A DNA stretch of 57,734 bases from an uncultured Opitutales bacterium (GTDB lineage: Bacteria; Verrucomicrobiota; Verrucomicrobiia; Opitutales; Intestinicryptomonadaceae), in contig URDC01000005.1 of NCBI GenBank assembly GCA_900546565.1, forward strand, positions 1 to 57,734, read 5' to 3'. The position numbers were made by a program, and so were the translations under genes. The notes under the pieces were generated by a model. It worked only from the letters and a program-made list of their open reading frames with translations. It ran no database searches and was not told the DNA's origin. The number at the start of each line of letters is the position of its first letter. Position 1 is the stretch's first letter. Shown here one piece after another: positions 1-8,929 of this stretch.

Positions 1-172
1 TTGGCAAAGCCAATCGCGCCACTTACCAAACTATAAAAACTTTACTTTAATAAATAGTCAAAGCGCATTGGCAAAGCCAATCGCGCCACTTACCAAACTA
101 TAAAAACTTTACTTTAATAAATGGTCAAAGCGTATTGGCAAAGCCAATCGCGCCACTTACCAAACTATAAAA
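1..172. repeat. 67-bp direct tandem repeat, about 2.6 copies
   Basis: Copies begin at 1, 68 and 135. The first two are full length and differ only at a few bases near their ends; the third is identical for its first 38 bases (135-172) and then runs into unique sequence. Each copy opens with the small palindrome TTGGCaaaGCCAA and ends in an A/T-rich stretch. The contig begins inside or at the edge of this array, so the true copy number is unknown and the repeat probably caused the assembly break. Confidence 0.9.
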
Positions 173-175
173 TAC

Positions 176-205
176 TTGACGAACAGAAGGGTGGGATTTT
201 ATTTT
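176..205 (+). promoter_or_regulatory. Putative sigma70-type promoter for the LOG gene
   Basis: TTGACG (176-181) and TATTTT (200-205) are separated by 18 bases. Transcription would start near 212, about 20 bases before the ATG at 232. The promoter lies just past the last repeat copy, which argues against translation starting inside the repeat. Seen by eye only. Confidence 0.4.
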
Positions 206-231
206 CTGAGGGTAGAGAGGTAAAATTTTGT

Positions 232-1080
232 ATGAAGAAAAACGCGAGAAGAACTACATCGGTCATAAAAAAGTCGGACGTGTTTTCGACCGACGGGCAG
301 CCCATCGAGGGCGTGTTTGCGGATATGTCGGAGCGTCTGTTGAAGATTCAGCGCGACCTGCTTATGCCCGCGTTTATTTTCGAAAAAAACAAGGTTCAGA
401 ACACGATTACATTTTTCGGCTCGGCGCGAATAAAGCCCGAGAGTGTGGCTAAAAAAATGCTTGCGGATGTCAAAAAAAATCCGAAGGCGAAAGACTACAA
501 GGCGAAGTTGAAGGCGGCGCAAAAGGCGGTTGCGATGTCGAAATACTACACTTGCGCCGAAGAACTGGCGCGGCGTTTGCAGGAATGGGTCAATGCCCAG
601 CACCTGCCCGACGAGGAAAAATACTACATTATGACGGGCGGCGGTCCGGGTATTATGGAGGCCGCAAACAAGGGCGCGTTTATCGCGGGCGGCAAGAGTG
701 TGGGTGCGACGATTTTGATTTCGGACGAGCAGCACCGCAACGACTATGTGGACACGAGCGTTTGGTTCAATTTCAACTACTTTCTTATGCGCAAATTCTG
801 GCTTCTGTTTTTTGCGAAGGCGATAGTTGTTTTCCCCGGGGGCGCGGGCACGCTCGACGAGCTTTTCGAGGTTTTCACGCTCGTAAAAACGCACAAGGCT
901 CAGGGAAAAATTCCCATGGTGCTTTTCGACGGCGCGTTCTGGAAGAAAATCGTGAACTTTCCCGCGCTTGTCGAGGCGGACGTGATTACCGAAAAGGATA
1001 TGGAGCTTCTCACATTTGTAGACAGTGTCGACGAGGCGTTCGACACTATTACGGGGGCGATAGGCGAAAGGCTCAAATAG
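232..1080 (+). CDS. LOG family protein (nucleotide 5'-monophosphate phosphoribohydrolase-like)
   Basis: The 282-residue protein belongs to the TIGR00730/LOG family, whose characterised members hydrolyse nucleoside or cytokinin-riboside 5'-monophosphates to base and ribose phosphate. The family motifs are intact: GGGPGIMEAANKGA near residue 135 and PGGAGTLDE near residue 200, which form the phosphate-binding and catalytic site. It is on the long side for LOG proteins, with an N-terminal extension before the Rossmann core. I chose the ATG at 232 because a purine-rich GAGAGG lies about 11 bases upstream and a promoter sits at 176-205; an in-frame ATG at 121 would place the start inside the tandem repeat and add 37 unlikely residues. 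Substrate cannot be read from sequence. It is followed by a possible terminator, so it is probably monocistronic. Confidence 0.85.
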   Translation: MKKNARRTTSVIKKSDVFSTDGQPIEGVFADMSERLLKIQRDLLMPAFIFEKNKVQNTITFFGSARIKPESVAKKMLADVKKNPKAKDYKAKLKAAQKAVAMSKYYTCAEELARRLQEWVNAQHLPDEEKYYIMTGGGPGIMEAANKGAFIAGGKSVGATILISDEQHRNDYVDTSVWFNFNYFLMRKFWLLFFAKAIVVFPGGAGTLDELFEVFTLVKTHKAQGKIPMVLFDGAFWKKIVNFPALVEADVITEKDMELLTFVDSVDEAFDTITGAIGERLK

Positions 1081-1123
1081 CGTTTTTGCGCGACATTTTT
1101 TACCCCTCTTTTGGCGGAAATTG

Positions 1124-1158
1124 CGCCGCGGTTTTTTGTCGAAGCTGCGGCGTTTTTT
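1124..1158 (+). terminator. Possible Rho-independent terminator after the LOG gene
   Basis: CGCCGC (1124-1129) can pair with GCGGCG (1147-1152), followed by six T. The 17-base loop is large, so this is a weak call. Confidence 0.35.
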
Positions 1159-1230
1159 GCGCGTGCGGGGCGTCAATAATTGCTTGTCTTTTGCGATTTT
1201 TTCGGTTGAAATACGGGGGTGAGCTTTTCA

Positions 1231-3609
1231 ATGAGATTATCAGCACTTTTTGTTTTGTGTGTCTGCGCGTTCGCGGGGACGTTTGCGTCGAGTGCGTCCG
1301 CCGAAAAATCGGCGTCGGGTAGAGCCGACGTTCCGTGGGTTTCGCTTGCACACCAGCGCGAAATTTCGCGCAAAAATGCCGAAAAAACTGCGGCGGGCGA
1401 TTCGCAACAGGCGGGGCAATCGTCGGTCGCGAAATCTTCCGAAAAGACGGAGGCAAAATCGGGCGGGACGGTTGCCGAAAAATCGGCGTCTAACGGCGGG
1501 GCGAATTCGGGGCTTAATATGGTTCGCCCCGAGCTTACCGCCGACAAGTTCGACTACACCGCCGACGAATCGGGCACGCTCACTGCCCGCGGCAATGCTA
1601 AGCTCGCCTCGAAGGAGTTCGAGCTTTTGGCGGACAAGATTACGTATTCGCAAAAACTCAACTCGGCGCGCGTTATGGACGACGTGCGCGTTTCGACCGA
1701 TAAATACCGCGTGATTACCAACGCCGCCGACGTCTCGCTCGACGGCAAGCGAATGATAACCGACTACGCGCGGTTCGGGACTGTCCCGCTGTTTTTGGAG
1801 TCCGACCACGTTGTGGGCGCGGGCGACAAATACGAGCTTTACGGCACGAAGGTGTATTTCGGCGAGCCCGCCTCGGGCGCGATTAGCGCGACGTCGTCGA
1901 AGACTTCTTTCGACAACTCGACGCGCAAAATCAAGATGGAGGACGTCGTTTTCCGAATCGACGCGCTGCCCGTTGCGGCGTTCAAGAGTATGGAGATTGA
2001 CGCGGATTCGGGCTTTCCGTTCACAATCCGCAACCGCACAAGCTACAATGCCGACTACGGTGTGGCGATTCAAAACACGCTATACTACACGGGTTTCGAG
2101 ACGTTCGACCCTGGCGTGCTTCTCGACGTCTACACGAAGCGTTCGGTGCTTTTCGGCCCCGCGCTCGACTACGAAACGCAAAACTCGGCGCGCAACAGAA
2201 TGCGCGGCTCGTTCCAAGGCGGTTACATTTACGACACGGGCGACAGGTCGGTTTTGGGCACGGACTCGCTGGGCAGAAAAATCGAGCGCGACAGGTATTT
2301 TGTCGAGCTGCGCCACAACCAGATTTATGACGACCGCTTCGGGCTGACCGCCAACGTCAGCGCGTGGAGCGACCAATATTCGACGCGCGACTTCCGCGAG
2401 GACTTTTTCTACGAAAACCAAGCCCCAGACAATTTTGCCGAGGCAATCTACTACGGCGACATGTGGACGGCGTCGCTTTTCACGCGCTTTGCGCCGAACA
2501 ACTGGCAGCTTGTCCAGCAGCGTCTGCCCGAGGCGCGGATAGACGTCCAGCCCGTCGAGGTTTTTTCGACGGGGGCGTATTTGCGCGGCTTCGTTTCGGC
2601 GGAGTATTTGCGCCAGTATAACCCCGATCCGATGTATTATTTCGAGTATCCCGCGGAGTCGTTCGAATCGGCGCGTTTCGACGGGTATGTCGGAATTGAC
2701 CGTCCGATTCAGCTTTCGGAGTGGGCGAAGATTACGCCCGTTGCGGGGGCGCGGCTTACGAGCTTTTTCGACACCGCCACGGGCGGCTCGAACTACACGC
2801 GCGCCCTCGGACAGGTGGGCTTCGACGCGCAAATGGACATTTGGGGGCAGTTCGACTATTCGAGCAGGACGATGAACATCGACGGGCTGCGCCACCACAT
2901 AACGCCTTTGATTCAATATCGCTACATTCCAGCCGCCGACCAAGGGTCTTCGCGCATAAGGCGAATCGACGGCGCGTATTACACGACGTATCCGCCGATT
3001 CTCGACTTGGGCGCGATGCGCAATGTCGACGAAATGGCGGAGCTTAACACGATGCGCTTCGGCATTCAAAACGTCTTCGAAACGCGCGACGCCGAATTCG
3101 GTTCGCGCGAGCTTGCGCGTTTGGACATTTTTCAGGACGTCAATTTTACGCGCCGCCAGCCCGCCCTCAAACAGGTTTACTGGGACGGCACCGAGCGCGA
3201 GCAGGAGTTCTCGGAGCTGTTCATCCACGCAAGCGTCTCGCCCGCGCGGTGGCTTACGGCGGGCACTTACACGCGCGTGAGTGTGGAAAATTCGTGCGCG
3301 CCCGAAATCAACACATACTTGAAGCTGATTGAAACCGACATCGCCTCGTTTACAATCGGCACGGTCTATTTGAGCGACAACCTCGAACAATACTACGCCG
3401 CCGCCGAATACAAAATCAGCGAACGCTATCAGGTTTTCGGCTCTTGGCACTACGACGCGGAGATTTCGGAGTTCGTCAATCAACGCTACGGTCTGCGCAC
3501 GAAAATCGGCAATACTTGGATTATCGAATATTTCTTCGGCTACCGCAAGGGCGCGGCGCGCGAAGACAGCTCGTCGTTCGGCGTCAACGTCGTGATTTTG
3601 GGGCTCTGA
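1231..3609 (+). CDS. lptD: LPS-assembly protein LptD/OstA-like outer-membrane protein
   Basis: The 792-residue precursor has a signal peptide (about residues 1-24, ending ASSASA). An Ala/Ser/Lys-rich spacer follows, then an OstA-type periplasmic jellyroll region (about 90-215, repeated short beta-strands), then a long C-terminal part rich in alternating aromatic/polar strands, consistent with the LptD beta-barrel. LptD inserts lipopolysaccharide into the outer leaflet of the outer membrane. The ATG at 1231 was preferred over a GTG at 1219 because GGGGGTGAG sits 8-12 bases upstream and the signal peptide then begins properly. The next gene, scpA, starts one base after the stop, so they are co-transcribed. 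Family assignment is firm at the domain level; lptE and other lpt genes are not in this window. Confidence 0.8.
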   Translation: MRLSALFVLCVCAFAGTFASSASAEKSASGRADVPWVSLAHQREISRKNAEKTAAGDSQQAGQSSVAKSSEKTEAKSGGTVAEKSASNGGANSGLNMVRPELTADKFDYTADESGTLTARGNAKLASKEFELLADKITYSQKLNSARVMDDVRVSTDKYRVITNAADVSLDGKRMITDYARFGTVPLFLESDHVVGAGDKYELYGTKVYFGEPASGAISATSSKTSFDNSTRKIKMEDVVFRIDALPVAAFKSMEIDADSGFPFTIRNRTSYNADYGVAIQNTLYYTGFETFDPGVLLDVYTKRSVLFGPALDYETQNSARNRMRGSFQGGYIYDTGDRSVLGTDSLGRKIERDRYFVELRHNQIYDDRFGLTANVSAWSDQYSTRDFREDFFYENQAPDNFAEAIYYGDMWTASLFTRFAPNNWQLVQQRLPEARIDVQPVEVFSTGAYLRGFVSAEYLRQYNPDPMYYFEYPAESFESARFDGYVGIDRPIQLSEWAKITPVAGARLTSFFDTATGGSNYTRALGQVGFDAQMDIWGQFDYSSRTMNIDGLRHHITPLIQYRYIPAADQGSSRIRRIDGAYYTTYPPILDLGAMRNVDEMAELNTMRFGIQNVFETRDAEFGSRELARLDIFQDVNFTRRQPALKQVYWDGTEREQEFSELFIHASVSPARWLTAGTYTRVSVENSCAPEINTYLKLIETDIASFTIGTVYLSDNLEQYYAAAEYKISERYQVFGSWHYDAEISEFVNQRYGLRTKIGNTWIIEYFFGYRKGAAREDSSSFGVNVVILGL

Positions 3610-3610
3610 T

Positions 3611-4588
3611 ATGGACGCGACGACGGAGATTGACGACGGCCTGATTTCGTCCGCTTCCGATATGGCGGTAAAGCTCGACGTGTTCGAGGGCCCGCTCGAC
3701 CTGCTTCTGTTTCTAATCCGCAAAAACGAAATCGACATCTACGACATTCCGATTGCGGAGGTCACGAGCCAGTATATGGGCGTGCTGCGCTCCATGGAAA
3801 AGCTTTCGCTCGATGTCGCGGGCGAGTTTTTCGTTATGGCGGCTACACTGATGTATATCAAAAGCCGAATGTTGTTGCCCTCGGACGAACGCGCCGCCGC
3901 GGCGGAGGGCGAAGAAGACGACTCTGACATAGACCCGCGCTGGGAGCTTGTCGAGCAGCTGCTCGAATACAAGAAGGTAAAACAGGCCGCCGACGCGCTC
4001 GAAGACATGATTGACGCGCGCTCCAACTTCGGCGAGCGCGTGCTTTCGGGCAAAGACGACATGCCCGCCGAACGCCCGTTGCAGCCCTCCGACAAAATGG
4101 AGATGTGGAACACGTTTAACCTCATCTTGCGCCGTCTTGCAGAAAAGCTCGTTCGCGGGGAAATCAAGGGCGAGAACGTCACGGTCTCGGACAGAATGGA
4201 ATTCATATTGGAGTTCCCCGAAAAAAACTTCACGTTCTCATCGCTTTTCAAGGGCGAAAAGGTCGGCGTTGTGAAGATTATGGCGACGTTTCTTGCAATG
4301 CTCGAACTCACGCGCCTCAAACGCCTGCGCCTGCGTCAAGATGCGGAATTCGGCGAAATCTATTGCGAAAAACTCGACGAGGAGAAACGCCCCGCCGAGT
4401 CTGCGCGCCGAAATTCGGCGGAGCTTGACGCCGCGCAGCCGTCAGCCGAGGGCGAAGACGGCGGAGATGCCGCGGCCAATGCGCAATCGGGCGATGCCGC
4501 AACAAATGCCGCAACCGGCGGCGTTGCGGACGGCAACGCGGGCAACGAAACACGACAACTTCCGGAGGACTTTGGGAATGAAGAATAA
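3611..4588 (+). CDS. scpA: Segregation and condensation protein ScpA
   Basis: The 325-residue protein is the kleisin subunit of the bacterial condensin Smc-ScpA-ScpB, which compacts and segregates chromosomes. The N-terminal Smc-binding region is clear (KLDVFEGPLDLLLFLI, then a helix ending MYIKSRMLLP), and the C-terminal winged helix is recognisable around residues 190-255. Beyond it is a tail of about 65 residues rich in Ala, Gly, Asp, Asn and Glu, absent from typical ScpA and probably disordered. It starts one base after the lptD stop and its last 11 bases overlap the next small gene. scpB is not in the window. Confidence 0.92.
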   Translation: MDATTEIDDGLISSASDMAVKLDVFEGPLDLLLFLIRKNEIDIYDIPIAEVTSQYMGVLRSMEKLSLDVAGEFFVMAATLMYIKSRMLLPSDERAAAAEGEEDDSDIDPRWELVEQLLEYKKVKQAADALEDMIDARSNFGERVLSGKDDMPAERPLQPSDKMEMWNTFNLILRRLAEKLVRGEIKGENVTVSDRMEFILEFPEKNFTFSSLFKGEKVGVVKIMATFLAMLELTRLKRLRLRQDAEFGEIYCEKLDEEKRPAESARRNSAELDAAQPSAEGEDGGDAAANAQSGDAATNAATGGVADGNAGNETRQLPEDFGNEE

Positions 4589-4823
4589 CAAAACGCGCCG
4601 TTCGCACCTTTTCGGGCTCGGGCTTGATGGCGACGGGCAAAAGCGCATAACGCAGGCCGACAGATTTTCGATTGTCGGCGGCACCGAGGAAACCCACGAG
4701 CTTATGACCGAAACCGTCATAAAAACTTTCGAGGATTTAAAGCGTCGCGGCAAGGATTTGGACGACGCCTCGCCCGAAGAGCTCGGCGACATTCTCGGCA
4801 AATACACAAACAGAAAACATTAA
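4578..4823 (+). CDS. Conserved small protein of unknown function (81 aa)
   Basis: An 81-residue basic-then-acidic protein whose ATG lies inside the end of scpA in another frame (11-base overlap). A strong ribosome-binding site, GGAGG at 4564-4568, is 9 bases upstream, supporting real, translationally coupled expression. It has a basic start (KNNKTRRS), a Gly-rich stretch (FGLGLDGDG), then an acidic helical C-terminal half (THELMTE... DLKRRGKDLDD). No signal peptide or membrane segment. I do not recognise a named domain. Position between scpA and glmM suggests a cytosolic housekeeping role, but that is inference only. Confidence 0.75.
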   Translation: MKNNKTRRSHLFGLGLDGDGQKRITQADRFSIVGGTEETHELMTETVIKTFEDLKRRGKDLDDASPEELGDILGKYTNRKH

Positions 4824-4844
4824 AAAACATTTTTTTTAATCACT

Positions 4845-6206
4845 ATGAAATATTTCGGAACGGACGGAATCAGGGGTACATGCGGCGACGCCCAAATACG
4901 CGAGCCGTTTTTCAACGCGCTCGGCAGGGCGGTTGCCGAGTACGCGCTAACGAACTTCGGCGGCGCGAAAGCCCCGAAAATTGTCGCCGGCGGCGACACC
5001 CGCGCTTCGAGCGATTCGCTCAAAGCCGCCTTCATTGCGGGCGCGCGCGAGGGCGGCGCGGACTGCGAAGACGTAGGCGTTTTGCCCACCCCCGCGCTTG
5101 CGTATTGCGTTCTGGAAAAGTCGGCGGCGTTCGGGGCTATGATAACCGCCTCGCACAATCCGTATACCGACAACGGCATAAAGTTTTTCGACGCGCACGC
5201 GCTCAAAGTTTCGGACGCCGTTCAGGAGGCCTTCGAAACGCTGCTTGAAAAATATCTGCCCGCCGCCGGTTCAGCGTATGCGCCAGAAAAGTTTGTCCCG
5301 CGCAGGATTGGGGCGGGCGAATTTGCGCGCAAAAATTATGTCGAAAAAATGGCGTCGATTTTCCCGAAGGACTTTCTGCGCGGCGTGAAAATAGCCATTG
5401 ATATGGCAAACGGCGCAACAAGCGGGATTTCATCAGAAGTGTTGCGCCGCTACGGCGCGGAGGTTTTCGACGAATCGTTCGCGCCCGACGGATTTAACAT
5501 CAACAACGGTGCGGGCAGCCAGCATCCCGAAAAAATCGCCGACCTCTGCCGCCGCACGGGCGCGGACGTCGGTTTTGCCCACGACGGCGACGGCGACAGG
5601 GTTGTGGTTGTCGACGAAACAGCCTCGGTTTTGGAAGGCGAGGAGGTCTTGGGGCTTATCGCCGTCGACGCCAAAGCTCGCGGCGTTTTGCAAGGCGGGG
5701 CGATTGTCACGACGCTTCAAAGCAACATCGGCTTGGACGAGTCGCTCGCGGCGGAAAACATACGCGTTCTGCGCAGCGGCATAGGCGACCGCCTCGTGAT
5801 GAAAATGATGATTGAAAACGGCTGCAACATCGGCGGAGAGAACTCGGGGCACTTCATATTTTCCGAAATCTCGCCGTGCGGCGACGGCTTGGCCGCCGCG
5901 CTCTCGGTGCTTTCGGTAATGGTATCGCGCGGGGGAAAGCTTTCGCGGCTGCGCGGCGGAGTGAGGCTGTATCCGTCGCAATCGAAGGCCGTGAAGATCG
6001 CGCGCAAGATTCCGCTAGAAGAAACGCCGACGCTTTCGCGGTCTATCGCCGAATGCGAGTCGAAACTCGGCTCGCGCGGCAGGCTGTTGGTGCGCTATTC
6101 GGGTACGGAAAAGAAAATCCGCCTGCTTGTCGAGGGCGCGGACGCCGCGCTTGTCGCGGAATGTATGGCGAAGTTGGAAAAATCCGTAGAAAATGACTTG
6201 CAGTAA
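4845..6206 (+). CDS. glmM: Phosphoglucosamine mutase GlmM
   Basis: The 453-residue protein interconverts glucosamine-6-phosphate and glucosamine-1-phosphate, feeding UDP-GlcNAc synthesis for peptidoglycan and LPS. All four alpha-D-phosphohexomutase signatures are present: the catalytic phosphoserine motif TASHNP (about residues 99-104), the Mg-binding loop DGDGDR (about 246-251), the sugar-binding loop GENSGH (about 330-335) and the C-terminal phosphate-binding loop RYSGTE. The N-terminus KYFGTDGIRG is typical of GlmM rather than ManB. Length is normal. It starts 21 bases after the small gene upstream and is probably in the same transcript as scpA. Confidence 0.95.
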   Translation: MKYFGTDGIRGTCGDAQIREPFFNALGRAVAEYALTNFGGAKAPKIVAGGDTRASSDSLKAAFIAGAREGGADCEDVGVLPTPALAYCVLEKSAAFGAMITASHNPYTDNGIKFFDAHALKVSDAVQEAFETLLEKYLPAAGSAYAPEKFVPRRIGAGEFARKNYVEKMASIFPKDFLRGVKIAIDMANGATSGISSEVLRRYGAEVFDESFAPDGFNINNGAGSQHPEKIADLCRRTGADVGFAHDGDGDRVVVVDETASVLEGEEVLGLIAVDAKARGVLQGGAIVTTLQSNIGLDESLAAENIRVLRSGIGDRLVMKMMIENGCNIGGENSGHFIFSEISPCGDGLAAALSVLSVMVSRGGKLSRLRGGVRLYPSQSKAVKIARKIPLEETPTLSRSIAECESKLGSRGRLLVRYSGTEKKIRLLVEGADAALVAECMAKLEKSVENDLQ

Positions 6207-6257
6207 AATTCCGCGCTTGTTAGACTATTTACACAATTTTTAATCTACTTATTTATT

Positions 6258-7673
6258 ATGGCAGAAGAAAACACAAAAAAGGAAATCCAGATTTCGGAGC
6301 TCGACCCGCGTTTTGCGCGTCAGATAGAGAACGCCGAAAAATCTTTGGCTAAAACCCCCGAATACGCAATCGATATTTGCAACACGGTTTTGGGCAAGTA
6401 TCCCAACTGCGTTGAAGTCCGCAAAATTCTGCGTCAGGCGCAGTATAGAAAATACGGCAAGGGCAGTCCCGTCGCGAAAATCGTGGGCGGCGTGAAGGCT
6501 TCGCTTTTGGCAGTGAAGGCGTCGGGGCTTATCAAAAAAGGCGTGGGCGAGAGTGTCCTGCCTATGGCGGAAAAGCTTTTGAGCGAATGCCCCGACAATC
6601 CGACGGCGGCAAAGATTCTGATTTCGGCGGCGGAAGCCATCGGTTACTTGGGCGTTGCCTCGACCGCGTATGAAGCCATCGTCCACTACGCACCCACCGA
6701 AGCGAATATGATTGCGCTGGCAAATTCATACATCAAGAGCGCGAAGCCCGACGAGGCTATGCAGGTCTGCGAAACAATTCTCGCCAAGAACCGCGCCAAC
6801 GGCGAGGCTCAGGCAATCGCCCGCGCCGCCTCGGTCATGAAGACCATGAACAAGGGCAAATGGGAAGAAGAAGGCAGCGCGCGCGACAAGGTTAAAGACG
6901 CCAAAGCACAGCTCGAACGCGAACGCCAGACAAGCTCCGTCAACGATGAGGCGACTATCGCCCAGTTCGTCGAAGACCTCAAAGTCAAAATTGCCGCCGA
7001 CGAGCAAAACATCAATCTTTACCGCGATATTTGCGGCTATCTGCGCACTCTGCGCCGCTATTCGGAGGCGTTGGAATACGTCCGCAAGGCGCGTCAGCAA
7101 CCGCTCGGCGCAGGCGACACGACTTTCGAAAAACTCGAAAACGATTTCGTCATTCTCGAAGCCGAGCAGAAAATCGCCGAATTGCAGAAGAATGTTGACG
7201 CCGACCCCGACAACGCCTCGCTCAAAGCGGAACTCGAAGAGGCGAAGAAGCACGAACACGACATCAAACTTGCCAATGCCAAGGAAATGGTCGAACGCTA
7301 CCCCAACGATTTCGGCTACCGCTATACGCTCGGTTCGCTCTATTTGCAGGACGGTATTTTGGACGAGGCTATCAAGCAGTTGCAGGTTGCCCAGCGCAAT
7401 CCGAAAGTCCGCTTGCAGTCTCTCTTGGGCTTGGGCAGGGCGTTCTTCCGCGGCGGCAAATACGACTTGGCTGTCGAACAGCTCTTGACCGCGAAAAATG
7501 AGTCTAAAATTATGAACGAAGCAAAAAAGGAAATCATCTACGAGCTTGCTTCGTCCTACGAAAAAATGGGCAAGAAAGATTTGGCGTTCGCCGAATACAA
7601 GGAAATCTACACAGCCGACGCCTCCTACAAAGACGTTTCGGCGAAGGTCGATTTCTATTACAGCCAGAAGTAG
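6258..7673 (+). CDS. Tetratricopeptide-repeat protein
   Basis: The 471-residue protein is built almost entirely of helical repeats of about 34 residues. Examples are the stretches around residues 40-70, 95-165 (AYEAIVHYAPTEANMIALA), 240-270 and 340-450 (RYTLGSLYLQDGILDEAIK; ELASSYEKMGKKDLAFAEYK). A charged coiled-coil-like segment separates the two repeat blocks. No signal peptide or transmembrane helix, so it is likely cytosolic and a protein-interaction scaffold. Its partner is unknown. It is transcribed alone, 51 bases after glmM, and is followed by a strong terminator. Confidence 0.8.
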   Translation: MAEENTKKEIQISELDPRFARQIENAEKSLAKTPEYAIDICNTVLGKYPNCVEVRKILRQAQYRKYGKGSPVAKIVGGVKASLLAVKASGLIKKGVGESVLPMAEKLLSECPDNPTAAKILISAAEAIGYLGVASTAYEAIVHYAPTEANMIALANSYIKSAKPDEAMQVCETILAKNRANGEAQAIARAASVMKTMNKGKWEEEGSARDKVKDAKAQLERERQTSSVNDEATIAQFVEDLKVKIAADEQNINLYRDICGYLRTLRRYSEALEYVRKARQQPLGAGDTTFEKLENDFVILEAEQKIAELQKNVDADPDNASLKAELEEAKKHEHDIKLANAKEMVERYPNDFGYRYTLGSLYLQDGILDEAIKQLQVAQRNPKVRLQSLLGLGRAFFRGGKYDLAVEQLLTAKNESKIMNEAKKEIIYELASSYEKMGKKDLAFAEYKEIYTADASYKDVSAKVDFYYSQK

Positions 7674-7757
7674 GGCTTTGTTTTCGTTCGCTGCCGCCGC
7701 TTCGTTTTTGCGGGGCGGGCGCGAATTCTCCCCGAAAACGTTTCCCGAATTTTTCCG

Positions 7758-7790
7758 AAAATCCGCCGCAGTTTTTACGGCGGATTTTTT
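7758..7790 (+). terminator. Rho-independent terminator after the TPR gene
   Basis: A 9-bp stem AATCCGCCG / CGGCGGATT with a 9-base loop (7769-7777) is followed by a T run on the plus strand. Confidence 0.8.
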
Positions 7791-7890
7791 GCGGTTTTTT
7801 ATGAGGCGGTGTGTCGGTATTTGAATAGTTGGCGGTTGGCGGGGTTGTTTACGGTTGCCGATTGGAGATGTGGCGCATTGCGGGATATAT

Positions 7891-7925
7891 AAAAACAAAA
7901 AACGCGCAGATTTTGTCTGCGCGTT
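7891..7925 (-). terminator. Terminator of tRNA-Ile2 (minus strand)
   Basis: A perfect 10-bp stem (7901-7910 with 7916-7925) and a 5-base loop, followed on the minus strand by a T-rich tract complementary to 7891-7900. It lies 14 bases past the tRNA 3' end. Confidence 0.8.
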
Positions 7926-7939
7926 CAGCTTCAAACAAG

Positions 7940-8012
7940 TGGGCCGGGAGGGGATTGAACCCCCGACCAAGCGATTATGAGTCGCCTGCTCTAACCCCTG
8001 AGCTACCGGCCC
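7940..8012 (-). tRNA. tRNA-Ile2 (anticodon CAT, lysidine-type)
   Basis: The minus strand folds as a complete cloverleaf: acceptor GGGCCGG/CCGGCCC, D-stem GCTC/GAGC, anticodon stem GGCGA/TCGCT with loop CTCATAA (anticodon CAT), T-arm loop TTCAATC, discriminator A at 7940. The anticodon arm matches the well-known E. coli tRNA-Ile2 arm, not elongator or initiator Met. In such tRNAs TilS converts C34 to lysidine so that AUA is read as Ile. CCA is not encoded. Confidence 0.88.
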
Positions 8013-8028
8013 GTTGTTTAAAGCATTC

Positions 8029-8057
8029 AGAATTGCACATTGGCATCGGTCTTGCAA
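8029..8057 (-). promoter_or_regulatory. Putative promoter of tRNA-Ile2
   Basis: On the minus strand, TTGCAA (8052-8057) is preceded by an A-rich tract and followed after 17 bases by AATTCT (8029-8034). The start would be about 10 bases before the tRNA. The same A-tract plus CTTGCA arrangement precedes tRNA-Lys and the SRP RNA. Confidence 0.35.
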
Positions 8058-8118
8058 GATTATTTTTTTGCGGCGGCGTTTATTTTTGCGCAACATTTTT
8101 TGTCCGATACCTGTCTGT

Positions 8119-8784
8119 ATGCGAATGTCGAAAATGTCGAAATCGAACTTCTCAAAATTGACGGGGCTTGCGGGCGCGGTTGCGGCGTTTGTTTTGCTCT
8201 CTCTTTCGGGTTGCGTTAGTATGCCCGAGTCGGAACGCGAGTTGGAGGCGGGCAGGCTCGAAGCCGAAAAATACGCTGGTATGGACTCTTCGCAATTCAA
8301 GCTGCGCTCGCCCGATAACGATATGTCGGAGGTGAAGTCCCTTACCGACGTTTACAGAGAGCTTGATTTCAACCCGAACGGTCGGACGCTCTACGCCGTC
8401 GCTCTGTCCGACCCCGTGGGCATGCATTACGCGCGACTCCTTAAAAATGAGGCGGTTGCGCGAGTTGCCGCGCTTTTCCCGAACAAGGACCCCGTCGACA
8501 ACGAGGCCGACGCTTTCCGCCACGCGTATTTTAGTTTCAGACTCGCCGATAAAATCGGCTCGGAACGCGCTAAACGCTTCACCGATTCCTACGAGATTTC
8601 GAATATCAACACTATGGGAGCGCGTTGTATGGATTTGTTCAACAACCGCGAGGGGCGCAGAATGTGCGAGGAATCAAAGTCCGACAAAGCCTCCGATCGC
8701 CGCGCGCTCGCCGAAAAAACGGTGCTTGAAGCCATTGTCAAACGCCGACTTGCCCTCGAACCCTATCACCTGCTTGCAAGGTGA
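8119..8784 (+). CDS. Putative lipoprotein with a DUF6973-like domain
   Basis: A protein of about 221 residues begins with a basic segment and a hydrophobic stretch ending in the lipobox LSGC, so it is probably exported and lipidated. The mature part contains EADAFRHAYFSF followed by RAKRFTDSYE, a pattern resembling the DUF6973 family (NAFRHA... plus a later His/Tyr-Glu); this match is from memory and tentative. Function unknown. ATGs at 8119, 8125 and 8134 are all possible because no clear ribosome-binding site discriminates them; anything further upstream would run into the tRNA promoter region. It stands alone between two minus-strand tRNAs. Confidence 0.65.
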   Translation: MRMSKMSKSNFSKLTGLAGAVAAFVLLSLSGCVSMPESERELEAGRLEAEKYAGMDSSQFKLRSPDNDMSEVKSLTDVYRELDFNPNGRTLYAVALSDPVGMHYARLLKNEAVARVAALFPNKDPVDNEADAFRHAYFSFRLADKIGSERAKRFTDSYEISNINTMGARCMDLFNNREGRRMCEESKSDKASDRRALAEKTVLEAIVKRRLALEPYHLLAR

Positions 8785-8929
8785 GTTGCGCGGCTCGGGG
8801 CGGTGAATAACTACCGAAAAGAGTTTTTTCGAGGTTTTTTGGTCTCGACAAGGGTTCGGCGAAAGAAGTGCGCGCCGTAAAACAAAAGGAACTGATAACA
8901 GGTAGAAAAAAGCGTGTGTTTCAACAACA

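Noticed and set aside
1..172. CRISPR array at the contig start
   Set aside because: The 67-bp units are directly adjacent with no spacers, so this is a simple tandem repeat.
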